From Sphingomonas sp. (GTDB lineage: Bacteria > Pseudomonadota > Alphaproteobacteria > Sphingomonadales > Sphingomonadaceae): a stretch of 64,000 nucleotides of DNA. The position numbers and the translations under genes are program-made. This document shows positions 51,924-62,379 of the stretch, in pieces; position 1 is the stretch's first letter, and each line of letters begins with the position of its first letter. Under the pieces are notes generated by a model, which saw only the letters and a program-made list of their open reading frames with translations, searched no databases and was not told the DNA's origin. The stretch covers positions 1-64,000 of the forward strand of contig NZ_JAIXHL010000006.1 in NCBI RefSeq assembly GCF_030145815.1, given 5' to 3'.

Positions 51924-53449
51924 AGCCGCACCTCCGCCTGCGCACGGACGGCAAGCGCCATGTCGTGCGTGGCTACAATGATCGCGTGCGTGGTCGCCAG
52001 CTCGGCCAGCAGCGCTCCGATCTGTTCGGCGCTCGCCGCGTCCAAATCAGCGGTCGGCTCATCGCACAGCAGGAGCGGACGCCCCGACAGCAGCGCCCGC
52101 GCCAGGCCAAGTCGTCGCAACTCACCTCCGGACATACCCGCCGCGCGGTGATCGAGCGGAAGATCGAGGCCCCCGCGCGCGGCAAGCAAGGGATCGAGGC
52201 CGACGCGGCTGCACACCGCGCAAATCTCGTCATCCCCAGCATCGGGTCGAGCGAGCGCGAGATTGTCGCGCAACGTCCCCGGCACCACCAATGGTCGCTG
52301 CGCTGCCCAAGCGATGTCCTCGGACCTGAGCGGGGTGACAGCGCCGTCGGACGGGGCAACCTGCCCGGCGCAAACGGCGAGCAGGCTGGTCTTGCCGCTG
52401 CCGGTCGGCCCTGTCAGCGCGACCATCCCGGTTCGCCCGAGGCTGAAGGACACCGGACCGATCCGTGCGCCCGGCCATGCAATCGTCACGTCCTGTGCCT
52501 CCAGGCCACCGAACGGCGCTGCAGCCGGAGAAGCGGGCAAGGGGCGGTCCAGGGGCTCGACCACCGCCCGCGCAGCCTCGCCCAACTGCTTTTCGTGGTA
52601 GGCGGCAGCGAGACGACGCATCGGAAGATAGAATTCGGGCGCCAGCGCCAACGCGAACAGCGCCTCGCGGAAGGTCAGTGTCTCCGGAACGGGGAAGGGG
52701 AGGATGCCGAGCAGGCTGAACCCACAATAGACCGCCACCAACGCGACCGACAGCGCCGCGAAGAATTCCAGCACTCCGCTGGAGAGAAAGGCGATCCGCA
52801 GCACCGCCAGCGTGCGGGTCGCTACGCCTTGGGTCGCGGCGCCGATCTGGCGCGTGATCCGCTCACCGGCACCGAAATGACGGATCATCGCCAGGCTGCG
52901 CAGCCGCTCGACGAAAAGGTCGGACAGCTGCTCCAGTGCGCGCAGTTGCGCGTCGGCGGCACGGCGCGCCATGGTGCCGGCCAGGATCATGCCGAGGACG
53001 AACGGGATCAGCGTGCCGATCAAAATGGCGGCAGCGATCGGGCTGGCCACCGCAACACAGCCCGCGACGAGCAACGGGCCGATGGCTGCCGCGTGACGGA
53101 CCGGCAGGAAACGCGCGGCATGGGCCTCGATCCGATCGACATGGTCGATCGCGATCGCCGCGCTTTCTCCGATTGGGATCGCACGAGGAAGCGCCTCGCC
53201 GAGCAGCCGCCGCTGCAATCGCACGCGTAATGGCGCGACACTGTTCTGCGCCTCACGGATCGCGAGCGCCTGTGCGGCAAAGCCGGACAGCGCACGGATC
53301 ACGCCGCCGACCAGCATCGCAAGAACGCCAGTGAGCGGCGTCGATCCCTCGATCAACGCCGCAACCGCCGTCGCCAATCCCCAGGCGAAGATCGCCGCGC
53401 CGCCGATGTCGAGGAGCCAGAACGCTCCGGCGCGACTGTTCTTCCGCAT
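51920..53449 (-). CDS. cydD: Thiol reductant ABC exporter subunit CydD
   Basis: Partner of CydC in the periplasmic thiol exporter. The 509-aa protein starts at ATG 53449 (MRKNSRAGAFWLLD), has a membrane half with about six helices, and an ATPase with Walker A TGPTGSGKTSLLAVCAG, signature MSGGELRRLGLARALL and Walker B PLLLCDEPTADLD. It is the first gene of the minus-strand cydDC pair and lies head to head with cydA, 114 bases apart, so both units share one control region. Confidence 0.95.
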   Translation of the reverse strand: MRKNSRAGAFWLLDIGGAAIFAWGLATAVAALIEGSTPLTGVLAMLVGGVIRALSGFAAQALAIREAQNSVAPLRVRLQRRLLGEALPRAIPIGESAAIAIDHVDRIEAHAARFLPVRHAAAIGPLLVAGCVAVASPIAAAILIGTLIPFVLGMILAGTMARRAADAQLRALEQLSDLFVERLRSLAMIRHFGAGERITRQIGAATQGVATRTLAVLRIAFLSSGVLEFFAALSVALVAVYCGFSLLGILPFPVPETLTFREALFALALAPEFYLPMRRLAAAYHEKQLGEAARAVVEPLDRPLPASPAAAPFGGLEAQDVTIAWPGARIGPVSFSLGRTGMVALTGPTGSGKTSLLAVCAGQVAPSDGAVTPLRSEDIAWAAQRPLVVPGTLRDNLALARPDAGDDEICAVCSRVGLDPLLAARGGLDLPLDHRAAGMSGGELRRLGLARALLSGRPLLLCDEPTADLDAASAEQIGALLAELATTHAIIVATHDMALAVRAQAEVRL

Positions 53450-53563
53450 GGGTGGACCTTCTGTCCAATTGTGGGCCGGGTCGAGTCCGTACTATTCCCG
53501 ATGTCGGCACGCCAGCGCACTTCTTACTGCGGCGCGGCACAAGTCCCGGAAATGGGGGAAACA

Positions 53564-55150
<1,587 letters not shown>

Positions 55151-55175
55151 GCCGCGCGGGACAAGGAGACCAATC

Positions 55176-56324
55176 ATGACCCTACCGCTCGATTACGAGA
55201 CGCTCCGCGTCATCTGGTGGCTGCTGATGGGCGTGCTGCTGATCGGATTTGCCCTGACCGACGGGTTCGATCTCGGTGTCGCCTCGCTGCTGCCCTGGGT
55301 TGCAAAGACCGATGAAGAGCGCCGCATGGTGATCAACACCGTGGGTGCGACCTGGGAGGGGAACCAGGTGTGGTTCATCCTCGGCGGCGGTGCGATCTTT
55401 GCCGCTTGGCCCTTCGTCTATGCGGTTAGCTTCTCCGGTTTCTACCTTGCGATGTTCCTGGTCCTCGCCGCGCTGATCCTGCGGCCGGTCGGGTTCAAAT
55501 ATCGCTCGAAGCGGCCCGACCCGAAGTGGCGCGCGCGCTGGGACTGGGCGCTGTTCGTCGGCGGGTTCGTGCCGGCGCTCGTGTTCGGCGTCGCGGTCGG
55601 CAACGTCCTGCTGGGCCTGCCCTTCCGCCTCGATAGCGATCTGCGCTCCTTCTATGACGGGACGCTGCTCGGTCTGTTCACCCCGTTCAGCCTGCTCGCC
55701 GGGTTGCTCTCGGTCGCGATGCTGGTGCTGCATGGCGCAGGCTGGCTGTCGCTGAAGGCGGAGCAGGGGCCGGTGCTGGACCGGGCGCGGACCATCGGTC
55801 AGTTTGCCGCGATTGCCGCAGTCGTCCTGTTCGTTGCTGGCGGACTCTATGTCGCCTGGGGCGGGCTTGGCTTCCGGGTCGAGGGCGTGATCGACACCGC
55901 CGGCCCGTCAAACCCCCGGCTTGCCGGGGCGGTCGCGGCACCGGGCGCCTGGCTCGACAATTATGCCGCCTATCCGTGGATGATCGCTGCGCCGGTGATC
56001 GGTTTGGTCGGGCCGCTGCTGGCGCTGGCCGGGATCCGTGCGCGCCGCGACGTGCTGGTATTCACCGGCTCCTCGCTCGCCAATATCGGCATCATCGGGA
56101 CGGTCGGCCTGTCGATGTTCCCGTTCATCCTGCCGAGTGCGATCGATCCGGCGTCGAGCCTGACGGTGTGGAACGCATCGTCGAGCCACACCACGCTGTT
56201 CATCATGCTGGGCGTCACGCTCGTCTTCCTGCCGATCGTGCTGCTCTACACCGCATGGGTCTATCGCGTGCTGTTCGGTCGGGTGACGGTCGAGCAGGTC
56301 CGCACCAACCCCGATTACTATTGA
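55176..56324 (+). CDS. cydB: Cytochrome bd ubiquinol oxidase subunit II
   Basis: Second membrane subunit of the bd oxidase. The 382-aa protein starts at ATG 55176 (AAGGAG upstream). It has eight to nine helices. Family sequences: WWLLMGVLLIGFALTDGFDLGVASLLPW (residues 13-40) and NTVGATWEGNQVWFILGGGAIFAAWPFVYA (about 58-87), plus PFILPSAIDPASSLTVWNASSS near the end. Length normal for cydB. It lies 25 bases after cydA and is followed by cydX. Confidence 0.97.
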   Translation: MTLPLDYETLRVIWWLLMGVLLIGFALTDGFDLGVASLLPWVAKTDEERRMVINTVGATWEGNQVWFILGGGAIFAAWPFVYAVSFSGFYLAMFLVLAALILRPVGFKYRSKRPDPKWRARWDWALFVGGFVPALVFGVAVGNVLLGLPFRLDSDLRSFYDGTLLGLFTPFSLLAGLLSVAMLVLHGAGWLSLKAEQGPVLDRARTIGQFAAIAAVVLFVAGGLYVAWGGLGFRVEGVIDTAGPSNPRLAGAVAAPGAWLDNYAAYPWMIAAPVIGLVGPLLALAGIRARRDVLVFTGSSLANIGIIGTVGLSMFPFILPSAIDPASSLTVWNASSSHTTLFIMLGVTLVFLPIVLLYTAWVYRVLFGRVTVEQVRTNPDYY

Positions 56325-56340
56325 TCGAAAGGAAGCCGCC

Positions 56341-56457
56341 ATGTGGTATTTCGCCTGGATCCTCGGCGTCACGCTGGCCGTCGCCGTCGCCGTGCTCAAC
56401 GGCATCTGGCACGAGTTCCATTCGCCACCGTCTGAAGACCAAACGGTCGAGGGCTGA
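56341..56457 (+). CDS. cydX: Cytochrome bd oxidase small subunit CydX
   Basis: Small membrane protein of 38 aa: MWYFAWILGVTLAVAVAVLN, then GIWHEFHSPPSEDQTVEG. The start MWYF(A/T)W(I/V)LG and one membrane helix are diagnostic of CydX/YbgT, needed for stability and activity of the bd oxidase. It sits 16 bases after cydB, with GAAAGGAAG before ATG 56341. The C-terminal extension is soluble and acidic. It is too short for usual gene finding. Confidence 0.93.
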   Translation: MWYFAWILGVTLAVAVAVLNGIWHEFHSPPSEDQTVEG

Positions 56458-56463
56458 CGGTCG

Positions 56464-57810
56464 GTGACCCACCGCTACCTCCCCGTGCTCGCCGCCCGAG
56501 CGGTGCCCCGCTACACCAGCTACCCCACCGCCGCCGAGTTCGGGCCGATGGTGGGGGCGGAGGATCAGGCCGCCGCGCTCGACGCCATCGCACCGGGCGC
56601 GCCGGTCTCGCTCTACCTCCACATCCCCTATTGCGAGCAGATCTGCTGGTATTGCGGGTGCAATACGGGGGCGGTCGGGCGACCGCAGCGGTTGGACGTG
56701 TATCGCGCTGCGATCGAGGCGGAGATCGCCACCGTGTCGGCGCGGATGCGCGGGCAGGTGACCGCGGTGCATTTCGGTGGGGGCAGCCCCAACGCGCTCT
56801 CCCCGGAAGCCTTTGCCGAGATCTGCGGCACGCTGCGTCAGCGGTTCGACATCGCGCCCGATGCGCAATGGGCAGCTGAGATCGACCCGCGCTTTTTCGG
56901 TCGAGCGCATGCCTATGCGTTCGCGCGGTCGGGGATCGGACGGATCAGCGTCGGTGCGCAGAGTTTTGCGCCGCTGGTGCAGGCGGCAATCGGGCGCATC
57001 CAGCCATTTGCCAAGGTAGCGTCTGCCATCGCCGAGGCACGCAACGCCGGGATCGGACAGATCAACCTGGACCTGATGTATGGCCTGCCCGGCCAGACGC
57101 TCGACGACATCGCCGCGACGGTGGCGGCGGCGCGGCGGCTCGCGCCCGATCGAGTCGCGATGTTCGGCTATGCCCATCTCCCCGCGATGCTCCCGCGGCA
57201 GCGCCAGATCGATGCGTCAAAACTGCCGGGAGCAGAGGCGCGCTTCTGGCAGCGCGCGCTCGCGCATGATCTGTGGATCGAAGCAGGCTATGACGCGATC
57301 GGTTTCGACCATTTCGCGCGGCCCGACGACAGCCTCGCGGTCGCTGTACAGGCCGGGGCGCTACGCCGCAATTTTCAGGGCTTCACCGATGACCGCGCGC
57401 CCACCCTGATCGGTCTCGGCGCGTCCGCGATCAGCCAGTTCGGCGGTGTGATCGTGCAGAATGAAAAGCATGTCGGACGCTATCGCATGGCTGTCCTGGG
57501 CGGTGAGCTGGCCGGCGTCCGCGGCGTGCGGCGTGCTGCCCATGATGTCGCGGCGGGCGACGTGATCGAGCGGTTGTTGTGCGATGGCCATGTCGACGTT
57601 GCCGCGATCGCCGCGGCACATGGCATGACCGCCGAGCAGCTCTGCCACGATGCCGCGCTGCTGGACGAATTGGCCGGGCAGGGGGTGATCGGGCGGGACG
57701 GCTGGTCGATCGGCGTGACCGCGGCGGGCGCGCCTTATGCCCGGATCGCCGCCGCCGCATTCGACCGGTATCGCGTGGTCAGCCGCGGCCAGTTCAGCGC
57801 CGCAGTCTGA
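56464..57810 (+). CDS. hemN: Oxygen-independent coproporphyrinogen III oxidase
   Basis: Radical-SAM enzyme that oxidises coproporphyrinogen III to protoporphyrinogen IX without oxygen. The 448-aa protein starts at GTG 56464 (MTHRYLPVLAARAVPRYTSYPTA), the HemN opening PRYTSYPTA. The cluster motif is C57-x3-C61-x2-C64 followed by GC66N (PYCEQICWYCGCN), and the next segments are HFGGGSPNALSP and RISVGAQSFAPLVQ. It lies six bases after cydX, so heme supply is coupled to the low-oxygen oxidase. A control under oxygen limitation is likely; no FNR box was found. Confidence 0.95.
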   Translation: MTHRYLPVLAARAVPRYTSYPTAAEFGPMVGAEDQAAALDAIAPGAPVSLYLHIPYCEQICWYCGCNTGAVGRPQRLDVYRAAIEAEIATVSARMRGQVTAVHFGGGSPNALSPEAFAEICGTLRQRFDIAPDAQWAAEIDPRFFGRAHAYAFARSGIGRISVGAQSFAPLVQAAIGRIQPFAKVASAIAEARNAGIGQINLDLMYGLPGQTLDDIAATVAAARRLAPDRVAMFGYAHLPAMLPRQRQIDASKLPGAEARFWQRALAHDLWIEAGYDAIGFDHFARPDDSLAVAVQAGALRRNFQGFTDDRAPTLIGLGASAISQFGGVIVQNEKHVGRYRMAVLGGELAGVRGVRRAAHDVAAGDVIERLLCDGHVDVAAIAAAHGMTAEQLCHDAALLDELAGQGVIGRDGWSIGVTAAGAPYARIAAAAFDRYRVVSRGQFSAAV

Positions 57811-57816
57811 ACCGGA

Positions 57817-57824
57817 CTACGTAT
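57817..57824. promoter_or_regulatory. Candidate FixJ-like half-site before usp
   Basis: CTACGTAT reads ATACGTAG on the other strand, seven of eight positions to the FixJ half-site GTAMGTAG as I remember it. It lies about 65 bases before the universal stress gene, a suitable place. A weaker relative (ATTGGTAG, 60157-60164) lies in the ompW-fixL gap. Eight bases can match by chance. Confidence 0.2.
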
Positions 57825-57888
57825 CACTCCTCATATTGAGCAGGTCCGCCGCTGCTTACGCTCTCCCCGATAAATTGGGAGACGAGCC

Positions 57889-58692
57889 GTGAAAAATGTT
57901 GCCGTGCTGATCCACGCCGATGCCGGACAGGAATCGCGGCTTCAGGCCGCGCTGGATCTGGTCCGCGCGCTCCACGGCCACCTGATCGCGATTGACGTCA
58001 CCGCGATGCCGCCGATTGCCGAGGATCCGATGATCGGCCCGGGCACGCTGGCGGCGCACATTGCCGAAGAGCTCGACGTGCAGGACGCGAACCGCGAGCG
58101 GGTCAAGGCCCGCCTGACGATGGAGGATGCGCCCTGGACATTGGCCGAATGCATGGGCGATGTCGCATCCTGCCTCGCTTCGCACACCGCGCTCACCGAC
58201 CTCGTCGTCATCAATACCGTGTTCGACGGTTTCCCCGGCGGCGAAATGGACGGGGTCGTCGCGTCGATGCTTCGCCTCAACCGACCGGTCCTCGCGGTCC
58301 CCCGCGCCACGCGCGGGGTTGCGATGAACGGGACCGCGCTGGTTGCCTGGGACGGCTCCGACGAGGCCGACGCCGCGCTCCGCGCCGCGGTCCCCTTGCT
58401 CGGGTTGGCGCGGGAGGTGCGCATCCTCAGCATCGATCGCGGATCGCTCAAGCACCCGCCGGAGCTGGCGGCAAGCTATCTCTCGCGCCACGGCGTCCGC
58501 CCCGAGATCATGGTGGTGCCGGCCGAGCCGGGCCGCATCGGGCAACAGATCCTTGCACAGGCGCTCAAGATCGAACCTTCGATGATCGTGATGGGTGGCT
58601 ATGGCCAGTCGCGCCTGATCGAAACGCTGTTCGGCGGGGTCACGCGCGATCTGCTGCATCACAGCCCCTATCCGGTGTTCCTCGCCCAGTGA
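57889..58692 (+). CDS. Universal stress protein, tandem UspA domains
   Basis: Protein of 267 aa from GTG 57889 (MKNVAVLIHADAGQESRLQ). It has two UspA-like halves: residues 1-145 and 148-267, the second with ATP-type motif MVMGGYGQSRLIETLFGGVTRDLLHHSPYPVFLA, where GxxGxSxxxE...G...S(T/P)VL is close to the ATP-binding UspA family. The N-terminal half lacks that motif. In alphaproteobacteria such genes often lie with ompW and low-oxygen genes. The next gene follows after 13 bases, so they are cotranscribed. Confidence 0.9.
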   Translation: MKNVAVLIHADAGQESRLQAALDLVRALHGHLIAIDVTAMPPIAEDPMIGPGTLAAHIAEELDVQDANRERVKARLTMEDAPWTLAECMGDVASCLASHTALTDLVVINTVFDGFPGGEMDGVVASMLRLNRPVLAVPRATRGVAMNGTALVAWDGSDEADAALRAAVPLLGLAREVRILSIDRGSLKHPPELAASYLSRHGVRPEIMVVPAEPGRIGQQILAQALKIEPSMIVMGGYGQSRLIETLFGGVTRDLLHHSPYPVFLAQ

Positions 58693-58705
58693 AGGAGTCC
58701 ACGCG

Positions 58706-59371
58706 ATGACCCAGCCCCGCGATCCTGCCTCCCTGCGCCATCTGGTTGTGTTGGGGCATCCCGGCCTCGACAGCTTCAACCACGCCATCGTCCGCGCCTA
58801 TCGCGAGGAGGTCGAGAGTCTCCACCAGATTGTCGAGGTCGATGATCTCTATGCCCGGAACTTCGATCCGCTGCTGCGGCGCGACGAGCTGCCCGGGCCG
58901 GGGTTCAAACCGCGCCCCGATGTCGCGACCTCGCTCGCACAGATCGAGGGCGCGAGCGCAATCGTGCTGGTCTACCCGATCTGGTTCGGCATGCCGCCGG
59001 CGATGATCAAGGGCTATGTCGATCGCGTGCTCGGCGCCGATTTCTCGCCCGAGGAGCTGAAGGCGCAGCTGCCCAGCCCGGCGCTGAGGGGCAAGCGGCT
59101 CATCATCTTTTCGACCTCGGCGGCGACCCGGCCCTGGCTGGAGGAGCGGGGGCAATGGCTCGCGCTCAAACAGGCGTTCGATATCTATCTGACTCGCGCC
59201 TTTGGCCTTGCCGACTGCCACCATGTCCATTTCGACGCTGTCGTGCCGGGATTGGATGGGCGGTTTGTTGCCGAGCATCTCGCGACGGTGCGACAGACCG
59301 CGCGCGAACGGGCGACGGTGCTGCGCTATGGCGACCTGCCACCGAAATTGCTGCTCGAACCGAACGTCTGA
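58706..59371 (+). CDS. NAD(P)H:quinone oxidoreductase, flavodoxin-fold
   Basis: Protein of 221 aa from ATG 58706. It has the MdaB/KefF-like flavodoxin_2 fold: VVLGHPGLDSFNHAIVRAYREEV (FMN/FAD phosphate loop), LVYPIWFGMPPAMIKGYVDRVL (flavin-contacting WFGMPA), and LIIFSTSAATRPWLEE. It would reduce quinones or other acceptors by two electrons with NAD(P)H. Cotranscribed with the universal stress gene; a strong terminator follows. Possibly a protective function when oxygen changes. Confidence 0.87.
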   Translation: MTQPRDPASLRHLVVLGHPGLDSFNHAIVRAYREEVESLHQIVEVDDLYARNFDPLLRRDELPGPGFKPRPDVATSLAQIEGASAIVLVYPIWFGMPPAMIKGYVDRVLGADFSPEELKAQLPSPALRGKRLIIFSTSAATRPWLEERGQWLALKQAFDIYLTRAFGLADCHHVHFDAVVPGLDGRFVAEHLATVRQTARERATVLRYGDLPPKLLLEPNV

Positions 59372-59391
59372 GGCTGTAAAGCGCGCGCAAA

Positions 59392-59425
59392 AAAGGGCGG
59401 CGATCCAATCGGATCGCCGCCCTTT
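59392..59425. terminator. Bidirectional terminator between the oxidoreductase and ompW
   Basis: AAAGGGCGGCGATCC pairs perfectly (15 bp) with GGATCGCCGCCCTTT around the loop AATC. An A-run precedes and a T-run follows, so it can end transcription from both convergent genes (stops at 59371 and 59431). Confidence 0.92.
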
Positions 59426-59430
59426 CTCGT

Positions 59431-60084
59431 TCAGAAGCGGAAGCCGATGCCGACGCCGGCCACGATCGGATCGATGCTGATCCGCGCCGTGTTGGTGGCA
59501 GCGCCGGTGCGCAGCCGCGCCGTCGTGTCCATGTCGATATACTTGACGTCGAGGTTCAGGAACATCTTCTCATTGAGGTCGATGTCCACACCCGCCTGCA
59601 GCGTATAGCCGAAGCTGTCGTCCATCTTGACATCGGTCGCGCCGATCGCGGTCACCAGCGCGTCGCTCGCCTTGGTCGAATAGAAGATCGTGTAGTTGAC
59701 GCCCGCGCCGACATAGGGGCGAACCTTGCCCTCGGGCGCGAAATGATATTGCAGCGTCAGCGTCGGCGGCAGCACCCAGGTGCTGGCGAGCTCGTCAAAG
59801 CCCGACAGCGTGCCGCGGCCCTGCGCGTCGTGCTTGGTCGTGGCCAGGATCAGCTCCGCGCCCACATTGTCGGTGAGCATATAGGTGAAATCGACTTCCG
59901 GCATCACGCTGTTGCTGACGCCGACCTCGCTGCCGGGAAAGCCGGGCGTGACCGGACCGGAGCTCTCGGTCGGCGCGACCAGGATCGCGCGACCGCGCAC
60001 CAGGAAATCGCCTTCCTTGGCGATGGCAGGTTGGACGCCGGCCGCACAGGCCAGGACGCCGATGACGACATGGGTGGTTTTCAT
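59431..60084 (-). CDS. ompW: OmpW-family outer-membrane porin
   Basis: Eight-stranded beta-barrel outer-membrane protein. The 217-aa protein has a signal peptide (MKTTHVVIGVLACAAGVQPAIAK, cleavage after residue 22), barrel strands such as GDFLVRGRAILVAPTES, MPEVDFTYMLTDNVGAELILATTKHD, TLTLQYHFAPEGKVRPYVGAGVNYTIF and FGYTLQAGVDIDLNEKMFLNLDVKYIDMD, and a C-terminal Phe (GIGFRF), as expected for BamA recognition. OmpW members accompany low-oxygen or envelope-stress responses. Divergent from fixL across a 125-base gap. Confidence 0.95.
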   Translation of the reverse strand: MKTTHVVIGVLACAAGVQPAIAKEGDFLVRGRAILVAPTESSGPVTPGFPGSEVGVSNSVMPEVDFTYMLTDNVGAELILATTKHDAQGRGTLSGFDELASTWVLPPTLTLQYHFAPEGKVRPYVGAGVNYTIFYSTKASDALVTAIGATDVKMDDSFGYTLQAGVDIDLNEKMFLNLDVKYIDMDTTARLRTGAATNTARISIDPIVAGVGIGFRF

Positions 60085-60209
60085 GGGTTGTTCCCCGCTA
60101 CAGTCTTGCGCGAAGGATGCGCGGCGGCGGCATCGGATATTGCAGCGCGCAGCTGCATTGGTAGTTTTCCCAATGGGTTTTGCCCGGATGCTGCGGGCAT
60201 AGGCAGGAC

Positions 60210-61712
60210 ATGGATATGGGCGGCGACATCGTCGAAAAACTTGCCGCGCGCTTCATCGCCAGCGACCTCGACCGTGCGCAATTCCTCATGGACCCGGATG
60301 GCACGATCCGCAGCTGGAACCCCGGCGCACAGATTCTGCTTGGCTATGAATCCGGCGCTGCGGTCGGGCAGCCTATGGCGATGCTCTATTCGGCGGCCGA
60401 CTCCGCCGCCGGCAAGCCGCGCGACGATCTCGACCGCGCCGTAACCTATGGTCGCTATGCCGAAGAGGGGTGGCGGCGGCGGCAGGACTCGACGGAATTC
60501 GCCGCCGACGCCCGCATCATCGCGCTGCGAGACGAGGGCGGAGCGCTGCTCGGCTTTGGCGGGACGATCGAGGACATTACCGATCGCAAGGCGGCTGCGG
60601 GCGCGGTGGCGCGCAGCGAACTGCATCTGCGCTCGATCCTGGCCACAGTGCCCGATGCGATGATCGTCATCGACGATCGCGGTCAGATCCTGTCATTCAG
60701 CGCGGCGGCAGAACGCCTCTTCGGTTATCTGGAATCTGAGGTCGTCGGCAAGAATATCGCGATGATGATGCCCGATGGCGACCGGCTGCGGCACGACGAC
60801 TATATCGACCATTATTGCCGCACCGGGGAGCGCCGCATCATCGGTATCGGCCGCATCGTCGTCGGCAAGCGGCGCGATGGCAGCGAGTTTCCGATGGAGC
60901 TGGCCGTGGGCGAGGCCCGCAGCGCCGGGCACCGCATCTTCACCGGCTTCATCCGCGACCTGTCCGAACGCCAGCGCGCCGAGCTGCGTATGAAGGAGCT
61001 CCAGTCCGAACTGGTGCATGTCTCGCGCGTGTCGGCGATGGGCACTATGGCGTCGACACTGGCCCATGAGTTGAACCAGCCGCTGACCGCAATCGCCAAC
61101 TATATGGAGGCGGCGCGTGACCTGGTCGCGGCAGGCGAGCCGGACCTCGAGATGCTGGGCGAGGCGGTGACCGAATCCGCGACCGAAGCGTTGCGCGCGG
61201 GGAATATCGTCCGACGGCTGCGCGAATTCGTGGCGCGGGGCGAGGTCGAGAAGCGCGTCGAATCGCTGCCGCAGATGGTCGAGGAAGCCACACGGCTCGC
61301 GATGACCGGTGCGCGGGAGCGCGGGGTGCGCGGCCTCAAGGATCTCGACCCCGATGCCCGCCTCGCGCTGGTCGACCGGGTGCAGATTCAGCAGGTGCTA
61401 GTCAACCTTGTCCGCAATGCGGTCGAGGCGCTGGAAGGCATGCCGGTGCGCGATGTCACCATCGCGACGCGCGTGCAGGGCGACGGCATGATCCGGGTCG
61501 AGGTCAGCGACACCGGCCCTGGCATCGATCCGGACATCCGCCCACGCCTGTTCGATGCCTTTAACACCAGCAAGCCAAACGGCCTTGGCCTTGGCCTGTC
61601 GATCTGCCGCACGATCATCGAGGCGCATGGCGGTCGAATCGACGCCGATGCGCGGCCCGGCGGCGGCACGACCCTGTGGTTCACCATTCCCAGCGCGGAG
61701 ACCCAAGAATGA
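60210..61712 (+). CDS. fixL: Oxygen-sensing histidine kinase FixL
   Basis: Protein of 500 aa from ATG 60210 (MDMGGDIVEKLAARF). Two PAS domains precede the kinase: PAS1 (about 20-130) and PAS2 (about 140-260). PAS2 resembles Bradyrhizobium FixL: DDRGQILSFSAAAERLFGY, RLRHDDYIDHYCRTGERRIIGIGR. The proximal heme His is His195 (RHDDY) and the distal Arg that contacts oxygen is Arg215 (GIGR); both are present. The kinase has HELNQ with His286 and the ATPase motifs (VRNAVEALEG, VSDTGPGID, GLGLGLSICRTIIEAHGG). No membrane helix, so the protein is soluble. It overlaps fixJ (ATGA). Low oxygen would activate it. Confidence 0.95.
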   Translation: MDMGGDIVEKLAARFIASDLDRAQFLMDPDGTIRSWNPGAQILLGYESGAAVGQPMAMLYSAADSAAGKPRDDLDRAVTYGRYAEEGWRRRQDSTEFAADARIIALRDEGGALLGFGGTIEDITDRKAAAGAVARSELHLRSILATVPDAMIVIDDRGQILSFSAAAERLFGYLESEVVGKNIAMMMPDGDRLRHDDYIDHYCRTGERRIIGIGRIVVGKRRDGSEFPMELAVGEARSAGHRIFTGFIRDLSERQRAELRMKELQSELVHVSRVSAMGTMASTLAHELNQPLTAIANYMEAARDLVAAGEPDLEMLGEAVTESATEALRAGNIVRRLREFVARGEVEKRVESLPQMVEEATRLAMTGARERGVRGLKDLDPDARLALVDRVQIQQVLVNLVRNAVEALEGMPVRDVTIATRVQGDGMIRVEVSDTGPGIDPDIRPRLFDAFNTSKPNGLGLGLSICRTIIEAHGGRIDADARPGGGTTLWFTIPSAETQE

Positions 61713-62329
61713 GCGAAAAGCCGCTGATCCACCTGATCGACGACGAGGATGCGGTGCGCCGCTCGGCGAGCTTCCTGCTCAAGACGTCGGGCTATGAGGT
61801 ACGCGCCTATCCGTCCGGCGTCGCATTCCTGAAGGAGGCGCGGCATCCGGATCCGGGCTGCATTCTGCTCGACATCCGCATGCCCGAAATGGACGGGCTG
61901 GAGGTGCAGCGCGAACTGAATGCGCGTGGCATCGCGCTGCCGGTGATCGTGCTGACCGGACATGGCGACGTCGCGACCGCGGTGACGGCGATGAAGCAGG
62001 GTGCGCTCGATTTCCTCGAAAAGCCGTTTGAGAAGGCGCTGCTGCTCGCCGCGCTCGATCGCGGGTTCGAGCGGCTGGGCCGGGCGGAAACCGCCGAGGT
62101 CGAGGGGCAGGAGGCGGCGGTGCGGATCGCCGCGCTGACGCCGCGCGAGCGCGACGTGCTGCGCGGCCTGGTCGCGGGCCATCCCAACAAGACCATTGCC
62201 TATGACCTGGGTATCTCGCCGCGCACGGTCGAGGTGCATCGCGCCAATGTGATGACCAAGCTGGAGGTGCGCAGCCTGTCCGAAGCGCTGCGCATCGCCT
62301 TTGCGGCGGGGCTCGACGCATCCGACTAA
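61709..62329 (+). CDS. fixJ: Response regulator FixJ
   Basis: Protein of 206 aa starting MSEKPLIHLIDDEDAVRRSASFLLKTSGYEV. The receiver domain has the acidic pair (DDED) and phosphoacceptor Asp55 (ILLDIRMPEMDG), with switch Thr (LTGHGD) and Lys (EKPF). The C-terminal LuxR-type HTH is LTPRERDVLRGLVAGHPNKTIAYDLGISPRTVEVHRANVMTKL. Cognate kinase FixL is immediately upstream with an overlapping ATGA. Targets in this window may include ompW, usp, cyd and hemN; one weak FixJ-like site precedes usp. Confidence 0.95.
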   Translation: MSEKPLIHLIDDEDAVRRSASFLLKTSGYEVRAYPSGVAFLKEARHPDPGCILLDIRMPEMDGLEVQRELNARGIALPVIVLTGHGDVATAVTAMKQGALDFLEKPFEKALLLAALDRGFERLGRAETAEVEGQEAAVRIAALTPRERDVLRGLVAGHPNKTIAYDLGISPRTVEVHRANVMTKLEVRSLSEALRIAFAAGLDASD

Positions 62330-62379
62330 GGATATTTCCGTAACGCGGTGGCTGCCCGTTTTCGGCACGATGCCGGGCG

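Noticed and set aside
57811..57888. FNR box (TTGA-N6-TCAA) before usp
   Set aside because: Only TTGA occurs (57835-57838); no TCAA partner at the right spacing.
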